Positions 18,455 through 25,776 of a DNA stretch of 39,304 nucleotides are shown here, in pieces. Position numbers and translations under genes: made by a program. The notes below the pieces were generated by a model, which was not told where the DNA came from, did no database searches, and was given only the letters and a program-made list of their open reading frames with translations. Location: positions 1-39,304 of the forward strand of contig JAKAWN010000013.1 of NCBI GenBank assembly GCA_021827245.1, written 5' to 3'. Source of the stretch: Acidobacteriota bacterium (lineage in GTDB: Bacteria; Acidobacteriota; Terriglobia; UBA7540). How positions within the stretch are numbered: position 1 is the stretch's first letter; each line of letters begins with the position of its first letter.

Positions 18455-19330
18455 TCATCGGTTCAGGCGGAGGTGCCGGAGATAGTCGTAGCTGATCTTA
18501 ATGGCCTGATATTCAGGCAGGTTGCAACGATCCTGCTCTACAAAGATGTGTTTGGCCCCGGCCTCATGGACATGGGCGAAGATGCGGCTCCAATCGATGA
18601 TGCCTTGGCCCACAGGGGCAAAGGGATTCGGCCCGCCGGGAGGGGGCGACTGCTGGTGATGAATCGTGACGCCCTTGCGCATATCCTTGATATGGAGCAG
18701 GGGAAAGCGGCCCGGATAAAGCCGCCAGTAGTGGAGCGGATCGGCTCCGGCATAGACGACCCAGAAGATATCCATCTCCATTTTCAACAAATTAGGGCTG
18801 CACTCCTTGAGCATGATGTCGTAGCCGGTGGTACCGTCTACCTTGGCGAACTCATGGAAGTGCGCGTGGTAACAGAACTGCATTCCTGCTTGTTTTGCGA
18901 CCTCGCCACAGCGGTTGAAGAACTCGGCCCGGCGTCTCCATTCCGCCGCGGTCAGCTTGGGGTTGTCCCCGACCACAATGTACTCTAAACCATAGGCATG
19001 GGCCAGGTCGACGGAGCGTTTCCACTCCTCAATGGTTTTGGCTAACTGGAAGTAGCCGCTGGGGGCAACGAGTCCGGCGGCACGCAAGTCCTGCTTCAAA
19101 GCGGCCGCTTTGAGTCCGGGCGAGATCTCCACTTCGCGGTAGCCGATAGCGGCAACTCTTTTCAAAGTTTCTGCCGGAGCTTTGGCGAACTTGTCGCGGA
19201 CCGTGTAGATTTCAAGCCCGATAGGTCCCGGCCAGGCGAGACGCCCCGCGGCCCACACATCGCGGCTTCGGACGGCCGCCCCAGCCGCAATCCCTCCCAG
19301 CACTCCTAGAAAATTCCGTCGTGTCAGCAT
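18455..19330 (-). CDS. Tat-exported sugar-phosphate isomerase/epimerase-like protein
   Basis: 291 residues. The N-terminus MLTRRNFLGVLGGIAAGAAV is a twin-arginine signal (RRNFLG), so the protein is folded before export. The remainder is a xylose-isomerase-like TIM barrel. Likely metal or catalytic residues are in REVEISPG, FCYHAHFHEF, KMEMDIFWV, LLHIKDMRKG and IFVEQDR. Such proteins often occur next to Tat-exported Gfo/Idh/MocA enzymes, as at 21.8-24.6 kb here, and probably act on sugars or sugar acids in the periplasm. AAGGGGG lies four bases before the ATG. It is divergent from the peroxiredoxin gene. Substrate unknown. Confidence 0.82.
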   Translation of the reverse strand: MLTRRNFLGVLGGIAAGAAVRSRDVWAAGRLAWPGPIGLEIYTVRDKFAKAPAETLKRVAAIGYREVEISPGLKAAALKQDLRAAGLVAPSGYFQLAKTIEEWKRSVDLAHAYGLEYIVVGDNPKLTAAEWRRRAEFFNRCGEVAKQAGMQFCYHAHFHEFAKVDGTTGYDIMLKECSPNLLKMEMDIFWVVYAGADPLHYWRLYPGRFPLLHIKDMRKGVTIHHQQSPPPGGPNPFAPVGQGIIDWSRIFAHVHEAGAKHIFVEQDRCNLPEYQAIKISYDYLRHLRLNR

Positions 19331-19539
19331 GATGCCCCCTTCAAATTATGAGGTGGCCATTAAATACCAGATATGGAGGCGTGTCAACTGGTGAGCTGGG
19401 ATGATCGCGTTGTGGACCTGCCCGGTGACGGAAGGGGGATGTGGGGCTCCCACTGAAGTCGTGGGTCGGGTGGTCCCTTGAGTTTTTTCCATTTTCTGAA
19501 TTGCGACCAAGGGTTGCCCGAACCAAAACTTACGGCTTC

Positions 19540-20196
19540 GTGAACGCTTACTTATACTTAAGCTCAAGGGAGATCTCTCTGGATGTCAGAAACAGAAAGC
19601 TCGGACAGAAAGTCCCCGAATTCGAACTCTCGACCTACGAACCATCCACCGGCAAGTTCGGCAACTTTTGCCTTGCCGACCAGATCCTACGGAAGCGCTG
19701 GACCATCGTTTTCTTCTATCCCGCCGATTTCACATTCGTTTGAGCAACAGAATTTGCTGCTCTGGCAGAGCAGCACGAGCGTTTTGTAAAGATGGGTTGC
19801 GATATCGTCACGGTCAGCACGGACACCGAGTTTGTCCACTTGGCGTGGCACAGGAGCGAGAAAGAACTGGCACAGGTCCGCTACCCAATGGCCGCGAACC
19901 CAACTGGCAAGGTTTCGAGATTGTTTGGCGTCTACGACGAGAACACCGGCTTCGCCTTACGGGGAACCTTCGTCATCAACCTGGAGGGCGACCTGGTGAA
20001 CGCTGAAGTTAACTTCTACAACCTGGGACGCAATATTGACGAATTGACGAGGAAATTCAAAGCTAATCTTCATATGTCCCGGAAACCGACCGAAGTTTGT
20101 CCCTCAAAGTGGAAGGACGAGGGGGACAAAACCCTTGTTCCATCCGAGGAACTTGTGGGCAAGGTGCACGAAGCGCTGGTTGGTCAACTGGGTTGA
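19540..20196 (+). CDS. Probable selenocysteine-containing AhpC-like peroxiredoxin (in-frame TGA = Sec)
   Basis: A typical 2-Cys peroxiredoxin, reducing peroxides in the cytoplasm. It reads through one in-frame TGA at 19741-19743. Before it comes FFYPADFTFV and after it ATEFAALAEQHERF, so TGA replaces the peroxidatic Cys of the usual FTFVCPTE motif (Pro is Ala here). The active-site Thr (F-T-F-V) and Arg (ALRGTF) are present. The resolving Cys in EVCPSKW lies 119 residues after the TGA, the same spacing as Cys46-Cys165 of E. coli AhpC. A SECIS-like hairpin follows the TGA. The start is unsettled: GTG 19540 is in frame; CTG 19579 is in frame, with AAGGGAG six bases upstream; ATG 19583 has the same AAGGGAG but is out of frame by one base. 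Adding one base would give MSETRKLGQKVP. Alternative: decayed Cys gene. Confidence 0.72.
19755..19775 (+). promoter_or_regulatory. Bacterial SECIS-like hairpin after the peroxiredoxin TGA
   Basis: TGCTGCTCT-GGC-AGAGCAGCA is a perfect 9-bp stem with a three-base loop. It begins 11 bases after the TGA and its loop starts 20 bases after it. Bacterial SECIS elements are small hairpins just 3' of the UGA with a G in the first positions of a short loop, within about 16-37 bases of the UGA. This hairpin meets each of those points. It encodes ALAEQH residues common in Cys homologues, so chance formation is not excluded. Confidence 0.65.
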
Positions 20197-20277
20197 GCGC
20201 CGTTCCGTGGCGGGCTGACGCGTTACCGACCTTGCTGCAAAGGGAACGGGATCACGCCGAGGACCGGCTTGGATGCA

Positions 20278-20936
20278 ATAAAGGAAAGGGGCGAAACTGC
20301 GGGTGCGACCCATATATGCTTCGAACTCGGCGCCGTAGTGTGCGCGGAGGTGGCGGTCGAGATCGGGAATGCTGAAGAACAGGAAACCCCCCAGCATGAG
20401 TAGTGGAACCAATCACGCCCACGCCCGGCCAGTGATCAGCGCGAAGCCTGTGAAGAGCATTTCGTCACCGAGATAGTTGATGTGGATGGCATAACGGAAA
20501 AGGCCGCCTGTGAACAGGTGGTCGTGGTTTTCGGAACGCGCCTTCCACTTTTTTCTCTGAATTTCTGAGCCGGTGTTTTGAAACGATCCGGCGGCGTACA
20601 GGATTATGCCTAGCCAGGTCAGAAGACCGATGGCTCGGGGATTGATCCCACCGAGCATGGCAAATAGCAGGTCGATGATGGCGATCCAGACGGAAATCAG
20701 AACGGCTTCGCCCCAGCCCATCTTGCGCTTCAGCAGATAGAAACCAGTAACCAGCACGCGCAGAAAATAAACGAATGCTGCGGCGAGAAGCAGCCATCTG
20801 CGGGCTGGCGATGCCAGGACCCAATCAGTTCCCCAATGTGCCCGCGACGCTTCCAGCCCGTCGCCGCCACCGCGGTGGCATGAAATACGGCCAGGAAGAT
20901 TCGCGGTGCGATTGCCTGATCATATTCGCCATGCAT
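20278..20936 (-). pseudogene. Broken membrane methyltransferase-like (DUF1295/ICMT-type) gene
   Basis: Fragments of one integral membrane protein lie on the minus strand. The central part (RRWLLLAAAFVYFLRVLVTG to FTGFALITGRAWA) and the C-terminal part (LVPLLMLGGFLFF, RHLRAHYGAEFEAY, TRSFAPFLY) are in the same frame but separated by a TGA at 20413-20415. The C-terminal motif (L..HYG.EF..Y..RT..F.PF.Y) and the GGLFRYAIHINYLGD motif match DUF1295/isoprenylcysteine-methyltransferase-like proteins. The frame opens only at about 20920 without a good start codon. An ATG frame at 20936 would need a frameshift to join it. No Cys is expected at the TGA, so this is a nonsense mutation rather than Sec. 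The frame runs on to 20104 past the normal end, overlapping the convergent peroxiredoxin gene. Confidence 0.6.
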
Positions 20937-21145
20937 GGGCTCTTCCTTAAGAAGAGATCAACTATCGATGCAGTGCGATGGGTCCGTGAATTCAGACCCT
21001 CTGCGGATTAAAGCTAACCCATGCACGACTGAGATTCAATCGCTCGATATCTTTGCCGCACGCGTTGCGACGCCAGCGGCCTGTGGCAATTCGGGTTTTT
21101 CCAATGGAACGATGATTCGTGTAATATTCATCGGGGAGTTTCTCA

Positions 21146-21631
21146 GTGCTTTGCATTCGCCCGGCAAACGCCAATGACGTTCCACTGATCGTCCAGTTTA
21201 TTCGCGAACTGGCTGAATATGAGAAATCGCCCGAGCAGGCTGTTGCGACAGAAGAAGATATTCGGGGAGATGGCTTCTCGGCGAACCCGAAGTTTCGTGT
21301 GCTGATCGCCGAATGGGGAAACGAGGCGGCGGGCTTTGTGCTCTTCTTCTATAACTATTCCACGTGGCTGGGAAGGGCCGGCCTATATCTCGAGGACCTG
21401 TTTGTGCGGCCGGCGTTTCGCGGCAAAGGAATCGGCAAGGCGCTGCTGACGCGCCTGGCGAGAACCGCCGTTGAAGAAGGCTGCGGGCGCTTTGAATGGC
21501 AGGTGCTCAATTGGAACGCTCCGGCGATCGAGTTTTACAAGTCGCTGGGAGCGCGCGTCATGGACGAGTGGTCCACCATGCGGATTTCAGGCGAACCGCT
21601 GAGGAAGCTGGCCTCGTCGAGCAAGTTTTGA
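21146..21631 (+). CDS. GNAT-family N-acetyltransferase, diamine-acetyltransferase-like
   Basis: 161 residues, a complete GNAT domain that transfers an acetyl group from acetyl-CoA. The N-terminus LCIRPANANDVPLIVQFIRE and the acetyl-CoA loop LFVRPAFRGKGIGKALL are diagnostic. FEWQVLNWNAPAIEFYKSLGA resembles the C-terminal part of spermidine/diamine acetyltransferases (SSAT), suggesting an amine substrate, which is inference. The start is GTG 21146 with GGGGAG seven bases upstream. The protein is soluble and cytoplasmic. It stands between the broken membrane gene and the Gfo/Idh/MocA pair, with 157 bases to the latter. Confidence 0.85.
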   Translation: MLCIRPANANDVPLIVQFIRELAEYEKSPEQAVATEEDIRGDGFSANPKFRVLIAEWGNEAAGFVLFFYNYSTWLGRAGLYLEDLFVRPAFRGKGIGKALLTRLARTAVEEGCGRFEWQVLNWNAPAIEFYKSLGARVMDEWSTMRISGEPLRKLASSSKF

Positions 21632-21788
21632 AGGTTGTGGGCCGATTGCTCACTGAAGCGAAGGAGCATTCGCGCGGAAATTTCGTCAACAAAACGCTTT
21701 CCCTTGCCGCTCGTTTCTGTCAAACTTGGCCGTTACTTGAAGGATCTCGATTTTCACACTATGTCTTCCCAGGGAGGTTCATGCGCTT

Positions 21789-23156
21789 ATGTCAAAAAGC
21801 TCTATGACGCGACGCGATTTCATGCGAGTGGGGGCAGGCGCTGCGGCAATCGGCTCCGCAGCCAGTACAACATTGTTGGAGCCGATGCGAGCGATGGCAT
21901 CATCTCGGCCGGTACCGCCTTCGGACAGGCTTCGGTTTGCTTCAATCGGCACCGGAGTCCGTGGTTGCCAAGATCTGCAAACTGCACTGCGTGCGCCGGG
22001 CGTTGAAATGGTGGCGGTTTCCGATCTGTGGGATGGCCGGCTGATTGCCGCCGAGGAACATGCCGGCAAGAAATTGGACACCACCAAGGACTACCGCGAG
22101 ATTCTCGACCGCAAGGACATTGATTTTGTCATCGTGGCCACCATGGACCACTGGCATGCAAAGATCGTGGAAGATGCCTGCGCTGCCGGCAAAGACGTTT
22201 ATTGTGAAAAGCCGATGACGCACAAGGTTCCGGAAGGCTTCGGCATCATCCATGCGGCGCAAAAGTACAGCCGCATGATCCAGGTGGGCAGCCAGCGCCG
22301 AAGCAGCGTTCTTTTTGCCAAGGCCAAGGAGATTTATGACAGCGGCGCCCTTGGCCAAGTGACAGCGATCGAAGGCTGGATCGACCGCAATAATCCCGGT
22401 GGGGCGTGGGTCTACCCCATTCCGCCCGATGCCAACCAGCAGACGATCGACTGGCAACGCTTCCTCGGCGACGCGCCAAAGGTGCCGTTTAACCTCAAGC
22501 GCTTTTTCCGGTGGCGGGGTTACTCGGATTACGGCGAAGGTCTGCCAGGCGATCTGTTTGTGCACATTTTGACAGGAATCTATACCATCGCAGGTCTCGA
22601 AGGTCCGCCACAGAAAGCGGTGTCGGGCGGAGGGCTTTATCACTATAAGGACGGCCGGGATGAGCCGGACCTGCTCTGGACCCTTTACACGTTCCCGGGC
22701 ATGACGGTTTCTGTCCGCTGCAACCTGAACAACCAGTCGCAGGGAGAAAGCACACGGGTTTACGGAACCAAGGGCACGCTCGAGTTTGATGGGGAGAAGT
22801 CTGTGACCTTTATCCCAGAGGACACGCGCCCGCGTCCGGAAACCTATTCAGTGCAAGGCTGGCCGAAAAAACTGCGAGATGAATACTGGGCAAAATGGAA
22901 CGAGGAACACCCCGCGCCTCCGCTGAGTTCGCTGAACGCTGTCGAGCAATCTCAGACTTTCCGTCCGCCGGACAATTACAATGAGAACCTGGCGCACATG
23001 GAGAACTTTCTGAACGCCGTCAGAACCAGGACGGCTCCCGACGAAGGTCCGGTGTTCGGCAACTGGACGGCGATCGCGTGCCATATGGCCAATTATTCCT
23101 ATTTCAACAAGGCTGAGGCGGTCTGGGACGAGCAGGCAAAGCAGATTCGCACGTAA
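21789..23156 (+). CDS. Tat-exported Gfo/Idh/MocA-family oxidoreductase, copy 1
   Basis: 455 residues. The twin-arginine signal is MTRRDFMRVGAGAAA within the first 30 residues. A Rossmann NAD(P)-binding domain follows (FASIGTGVRGCQDLQTAL, then MVAVSDLWDGR). The family EKP motif is YCEKPMTHKVPEG, and the C-terminal Gfo/Idh/MocA domain contains SQRRSSVLFAKAKE and YGEGLPGDLF. Members oxidise or reduce sugars, inositols or sugar acids. Exported members carry a tightly bound cofactor and act in the periplasm. The start ATG has GGGAGG eleven bases upstream; the internal ATG at 21804 lacks one. It is followed after 74 bases by a paralogue, probably in one transcript. Substrate unknown. Confidence 0.88.
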   Translation: MSKSSMTRRDFMRVGAGAAAIGSAASTTLLEPMRAMASSRPVPPSDRLRFASIGTGVRGCQDLQTALRAPGVEMVAVSDLWDGRLIAAEEHAGKKLDTTKDYREILDRKDIDFVIVATMDHWHAKIVEDACAAGKDVYCEKPMTHKVPEGFGIIHAAQKYSRMIQVGSQRRSSVLFAKAKEIYDSGALGQVTAIEGWIDRNNPGGAWVYPIPPDANQQTIDWQRFLGDAPKVPFNLKRFFRWRGYSDYGEGLPGDLFVHILTGIYTIAGLEGPPQKAVSGGGLYHYKDGRDEPDLLWTLYTFPGMTVSVRCNLNNQSQGESTRVYGTKGTLEFDGEKSVTFIPEDTRPRPETYSVQGWPKKLRDEYWAKWNEEHPAPPLSSLNAVEQSQTFRPPDNYNENLAHMENFLNAVRTRTAPDEGPVFGNWTAIACHMANYSYFNKAEAVWDEQAKQIRT

Positions 23157-23230
23157 TAGGCCGCCGGCTCAGGTATTTGGGAGTTTCAAGCCGGGAATTT
23201 ATCATCCTGCGATAAGGGGGGTGTGACAAC

Positions 23231-24601
23231 ATGGGGAAAGAGGGGATCTCGCGTCGCGACTTTATGCGCAGAACATCCACCGCTGCAGGAGCCGCGTGGG
23301 TTGGCAAATCCATTCCGCTGGAACCCGAGATGATCGCGGCCACGCCCCGGCCTGTGCCACCCAGCGATACGCTGCGCTTTGGGATGGTGGGCATCGGGAT
23401 GCAAGGCTCGGGGCTGCTGGCGACTTCGATCAAGCTTCCCGGGGTTGAGTGCGTGGCTGCCTGCGATCTTTACGACGGCCGGCACACGCTGGCAAACGCT
23501 ATCATCAGCAGAGATACGGGCAAGACCGTTCCAACGACGCGGCGCTACCAGGAACTGCTGGAGAACAAGGATATCGATTGCATCGTTGCCGCCCTCCCTG
23601 ACCACTGGCACGAACGCATCATCGTGGATTCCTGCAATGCGGGCAAGGACATTTATTGCGAAAAGCCCATGACGCATCGTGTGAAGGAAGGCTTTTCGAT
23701 AATCGACGCCGCTAAGAAAAACAACCGGATTGTGCAGATCGGCAGCCAGCGACGCAGCTCGATTATCTTCGCGAAGGCCAAGGAACTGATCGACGCAGGC
23801 GCCGTCGGCGATGTCCGGCTGATTGAAGACACGATGGGCAGGAACGATCCCTGCGGAGCATGGGTGTATCCACCGCCTCCGGGTCTTTCCCTCGAAAACC
23901 TGGATTGGGAAACCTGGCAGGGGTCGGCACCCAAACATCCCTTCTCTCCAATTCGGTTTGCCCGCTGGCGGGCCTTTGAAGATTACGGTGAAGGCATTCC
24001 CGGCGATCTCTACGTCCATCTGATTACGGGAATCCATTACGTGATGGGCGTGACGGCCCCTGCCGAACGCGCCTACTCGTTGGGCGGAATGTTCCAGTGG
24101 GATGTGGACGGTCGCCAGTATCCCGATCAGATGTCGACGCTCTACGACTATCCCAATTTCCGCTGCATGATTCGCGTCACGCTGGATAATGAATCGGGCG
24201 AGGTTGTGCGCTTTATGGGGACGCGGGGGACGGTGGAGATTCGGGACAACCACGTCAGCGTGATGCCGCAGGATGGCAAAGATCACGCGCCGTGCTATTA
24301 CATCAGTAGCTATCCTCCCAAACTGCATGTCGAGTATGTAAAGGAATGGGAGGCCAAGCATACTCCTGCACCAGGGACCGCGCAGACCATTGAGGCAACT
24401 ACGTTTCAAGCGCCGCCCGGATACAACGAAGACAGGCAGCACCTGTGGAACTTCTTCCAGTCGGTGAGAACACGTCGGCCGTCCGTGGAAGGTCCTGAGT
24501 TCGGGAACAACGCTGCCATCGGGTGTCATCTGGCGAACTATTCCTACTTCAACAAGAGCGTGGCCGTGTGGGACGGAGCGGCCAGAGCTATTAGAAGCTA
24601 G
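23231..24601 (+). CDS. Tat-exported Gfo/Idh/MocA-family oxidoreductase, copy 2
   Basis: 456 residues, paralogous to the gene just upstream and nearly the same length. The Tat signal is ISRRDFMRRTSTAAGAAWVG. Shared landmarks include RPVPPSDTLRFGMVGIGMQG, YCEKPMTHRVKEGF, GSQRRSSIIFAKAKEL, YGEGIPGDLYVHLITGIHYV and the C-terminal HLANYSYFNKSVAVWD. The likely role is periplasmic oxidation or epimerisation of a sugar or cyclitol, in tandem with copy 1. AAGGGGGG lies about nine bases before the ATG. The two copies have diverged in the substrate-facing middle, for example SLGGMFQWDVDGRQYPDQM here against SGGGLYHYKDGRDEPDLL upstream, so they may use different substrates or form a heteromer. Confidence 0.88.
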   Translation: MGKEGISRRDFMRRTSTAAGAAWVGKSIPLEPEMIAATPRPVPPSDTLRFGMVGIGMQGSGLLATSIKLPGVECVAACDLYDGRHTLANAIISRDTGKTVPTTRRYQELLENKDIDCIVAALPDHWHERIIVDSCNAGKDIYCEKPMTHRVKEGFSIIDAAKKNNRIVQIGSQRRSSIIFAKAKELIDAGAVGDVRLIEDTMGRNDPCGAWVYPPPPGLSLENLDWETWQGSAPKHPFSPIRFARWRAFEDYGEGIPGDLYVHLITGIHYVMGVTAPAERAYSLGGMFQWDVDGRQYPDQMSTLYDYPNFRCMIRVTLDNESGEVVRFMGTRGTVEIRDNHVSVMPQDGKDHAPCYYISSYPPKLHVEYVKEWEAKHTPAPGTAQTIEATTFQAPPGYNEDRQHLWNFFQSVRTRRPSVEGPEFGNNAAIGCHLANYSYFNKSVAVWDGAARAIRS

Positions 24602-24802
24602 CCGACGGAAATCATCGGACCGATTGGATTCGGTTTCGGCATGGGTAGCCGCTTTTCAGGGCAGGTTATCGGGTGCGATTTTCCGATGACGGAAGGGTGG
24701 ATCGTCTCCACCAAAGGAAGCCAGGACGGCCGCTCTGGCGGCTTCGAGCCTGGGAGACTTCGTTAGCCGCCCGCGCCTCCGGAGGCAGTGAAGGCCGGAA
24801 AT

Positions 24803-25384
24803 ATGGCTCAGGAATATACAGCCGAGCAACTTTTGACGGGCATCGCGCGGCATGATGAGGCGATGATGGGCCAGCTCTACGACGTGACGGCCCCGACCCT
24901 CTACGAGCTGATCTCCGGGATCGTTTCTGATTCTGACGCAGCGAACGACATTCTCAAGGAGGTTTACGTTCGCCTCTGGAGGGACGCGAAGCGGATCGAA
25001 ACAGACGGCGGCAGCGTCATGGTTTGGCTGACTCTGGAGGCCCGGGCAAGGGCCGTCGATTGGCAGCGCAGCCAGAGCGGGCTTCGCATCACGGCCCATT
25101 CGCGCCTGCAATCGCTCCTGAAGTTCAATGCCTGGTTACCTCGCCCTGCTGAAATCGCCCAGGTTGAAAAGCGGCGCCGCCTGCTTGAGAAGCTGGTCCA
25201 CCGCCTGCCCAAACCTCAAAGCGAGCTGTTGGAACTTGCGATCTTTAAAGGCTTCACGGAAACAGAAATTGCCCGGCAGCATGAACAACCACCGGGCCGG
25301 ATTGAACATGAGTTGCGCGCCGGGTTGCGATTCCTGCGGCACCGCCTGCGCGCTGTTCTGGGGACATGGACTGCCGATATCTAG
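24803..25384 (+). CDS. ECF-type RNA polymerase sigma factor
   Basis: About 193 residues from ATG 24803; a GTG at 24788 in the same frame is possible but its GGAGG is only two bases away. Region 2 is MMGQLYDVTAPTLYELIS followed by VSDSDAANDILKEVYVRLWR, and LEARARAVDWQRS ends it. Region 4 is LPKPQSELLELAIFKGFTET then EIARQHEQPPGRIEHELRAG, with the helix-turn-helix that contacts the -35 box. The linker between them is long and variable. There is no sigma-1 or sigma-3 domain. The gene overlaps the anti-sigma gene by 19 bases, so the pair is translationally coupled and the sigma factor is probably held inactive by its partner. The target regulon is unknown. Confidence 0.85.
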   Translation: MAQEYTAEQLLTGIARHDEAMMGQLYDVTAPTLYELISGIVSDSDAANDILKEVYVRLWRDAKRIETDGGSVMVWLTLEARARAVDWQRSQSGLRITAHSRLQSLLKFNAWLPRPAEIAQVEKRRRLLEKLVHRLPKPQSELLELAIFKGFTETEIARQHEQPPGRIEHELRAGLRFLRHRLRAVLGTWTADI

Positions 25385-25593
25385 ATGACGTTTATGAGCT
25401 GTTCCTGCTGGGCTTGCTGAAACCGAAGGGAGCGGCAGAGGTGAAGGAGCACATCGAGCGTGGCTGCCCGTACTGCCTGGCACATCTCCGCGAAGCAGCC
25501 CAGTGTGTCTATTTTGTGCTCTCGGGCTCGAAGGGGCGCAAGCCGCCTCAGCAAACAAAAGCCGAGATTCTGCACAGCCTGCACCGAGCATGA
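25366..25593 (+). CDS. Short anti-sigma factor, zinc-binding domain only
   Basis: 75 residues beginning inside the end of the sigma gene. The sequence LDDVYELFLLGLLKPKGAA, then EVKEHIERGCPYCLAHLREA, fits the N-terminal anti-sigma domain with a H-x4-C-x2-C metal site (HIERGCPYC). This domain wraps the sigma factor and blocks polymerase binding. Typical relatives continue into a transmembrane helix and a periplasmic or coiled-coil part; this one stops at a TGA (25591-25593). It would therefore be a soluble, possibly redox-sensing regulator, or a truncated gene. In the same frame after two stops comes a helical stretch (MEATLRELERSKQKSQ, 25654 on), which may be a remnant of the missing C-terminus. 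Confidence 0.7.
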   Translation: MDCRYLDDVYELFLLGLLKPKGAAEVKEHIERGCPYCLAHLREAAQCVYFVLSGSKGRKPPQQTKAEILHSLHRA

Positions 25594-25776
25594 GCGCGCC
25601 GCGTGCGCGTTTGCCGGACTTGCCACCCGGATCGATAAGATCCAAGGCGGCAGATGGAAGCGACGCTCCGGGAGTTGGAACGTTCCAAACAAAAATCCCA
25701 GGACTTCCTGCAAGACGCCAGGAGAACCGAGAATCCCCCGTAACGGGCCGGGGCGACGAGGGTTGCGGGGCAAACC

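Noticed and set aside
20413..20415. TGA in the membrane methyltransferase-like gene as a second selenocysteine
   Set aside because: Homologous proteins are not expected to have Cys here (the position is in a hydrophobic segment), and the gene seems damaged elsewhere, so nonsense mutation or error is simpler.
23186..24529. 447-codon minus-strand open frame opposite the second Gfo/Idh/MocA gene
   Set aside because: Antisense shadow; the plus-strand protein has the Tat signal and EKP motif.
24602..24787. Possible riboswitch before the sigma gene
   Set aside because: Several GC-rich stems can be drawn, but no known riboswitch core (cobalamin, c-di-GMP, FMN, SAM) could be matched.
25591..25593. 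TGA at the end of the anti-sigma gene as recoded Sec
   Set aside because: A TAA follows 14 codons later in the same frame, and no Cys is expected there.
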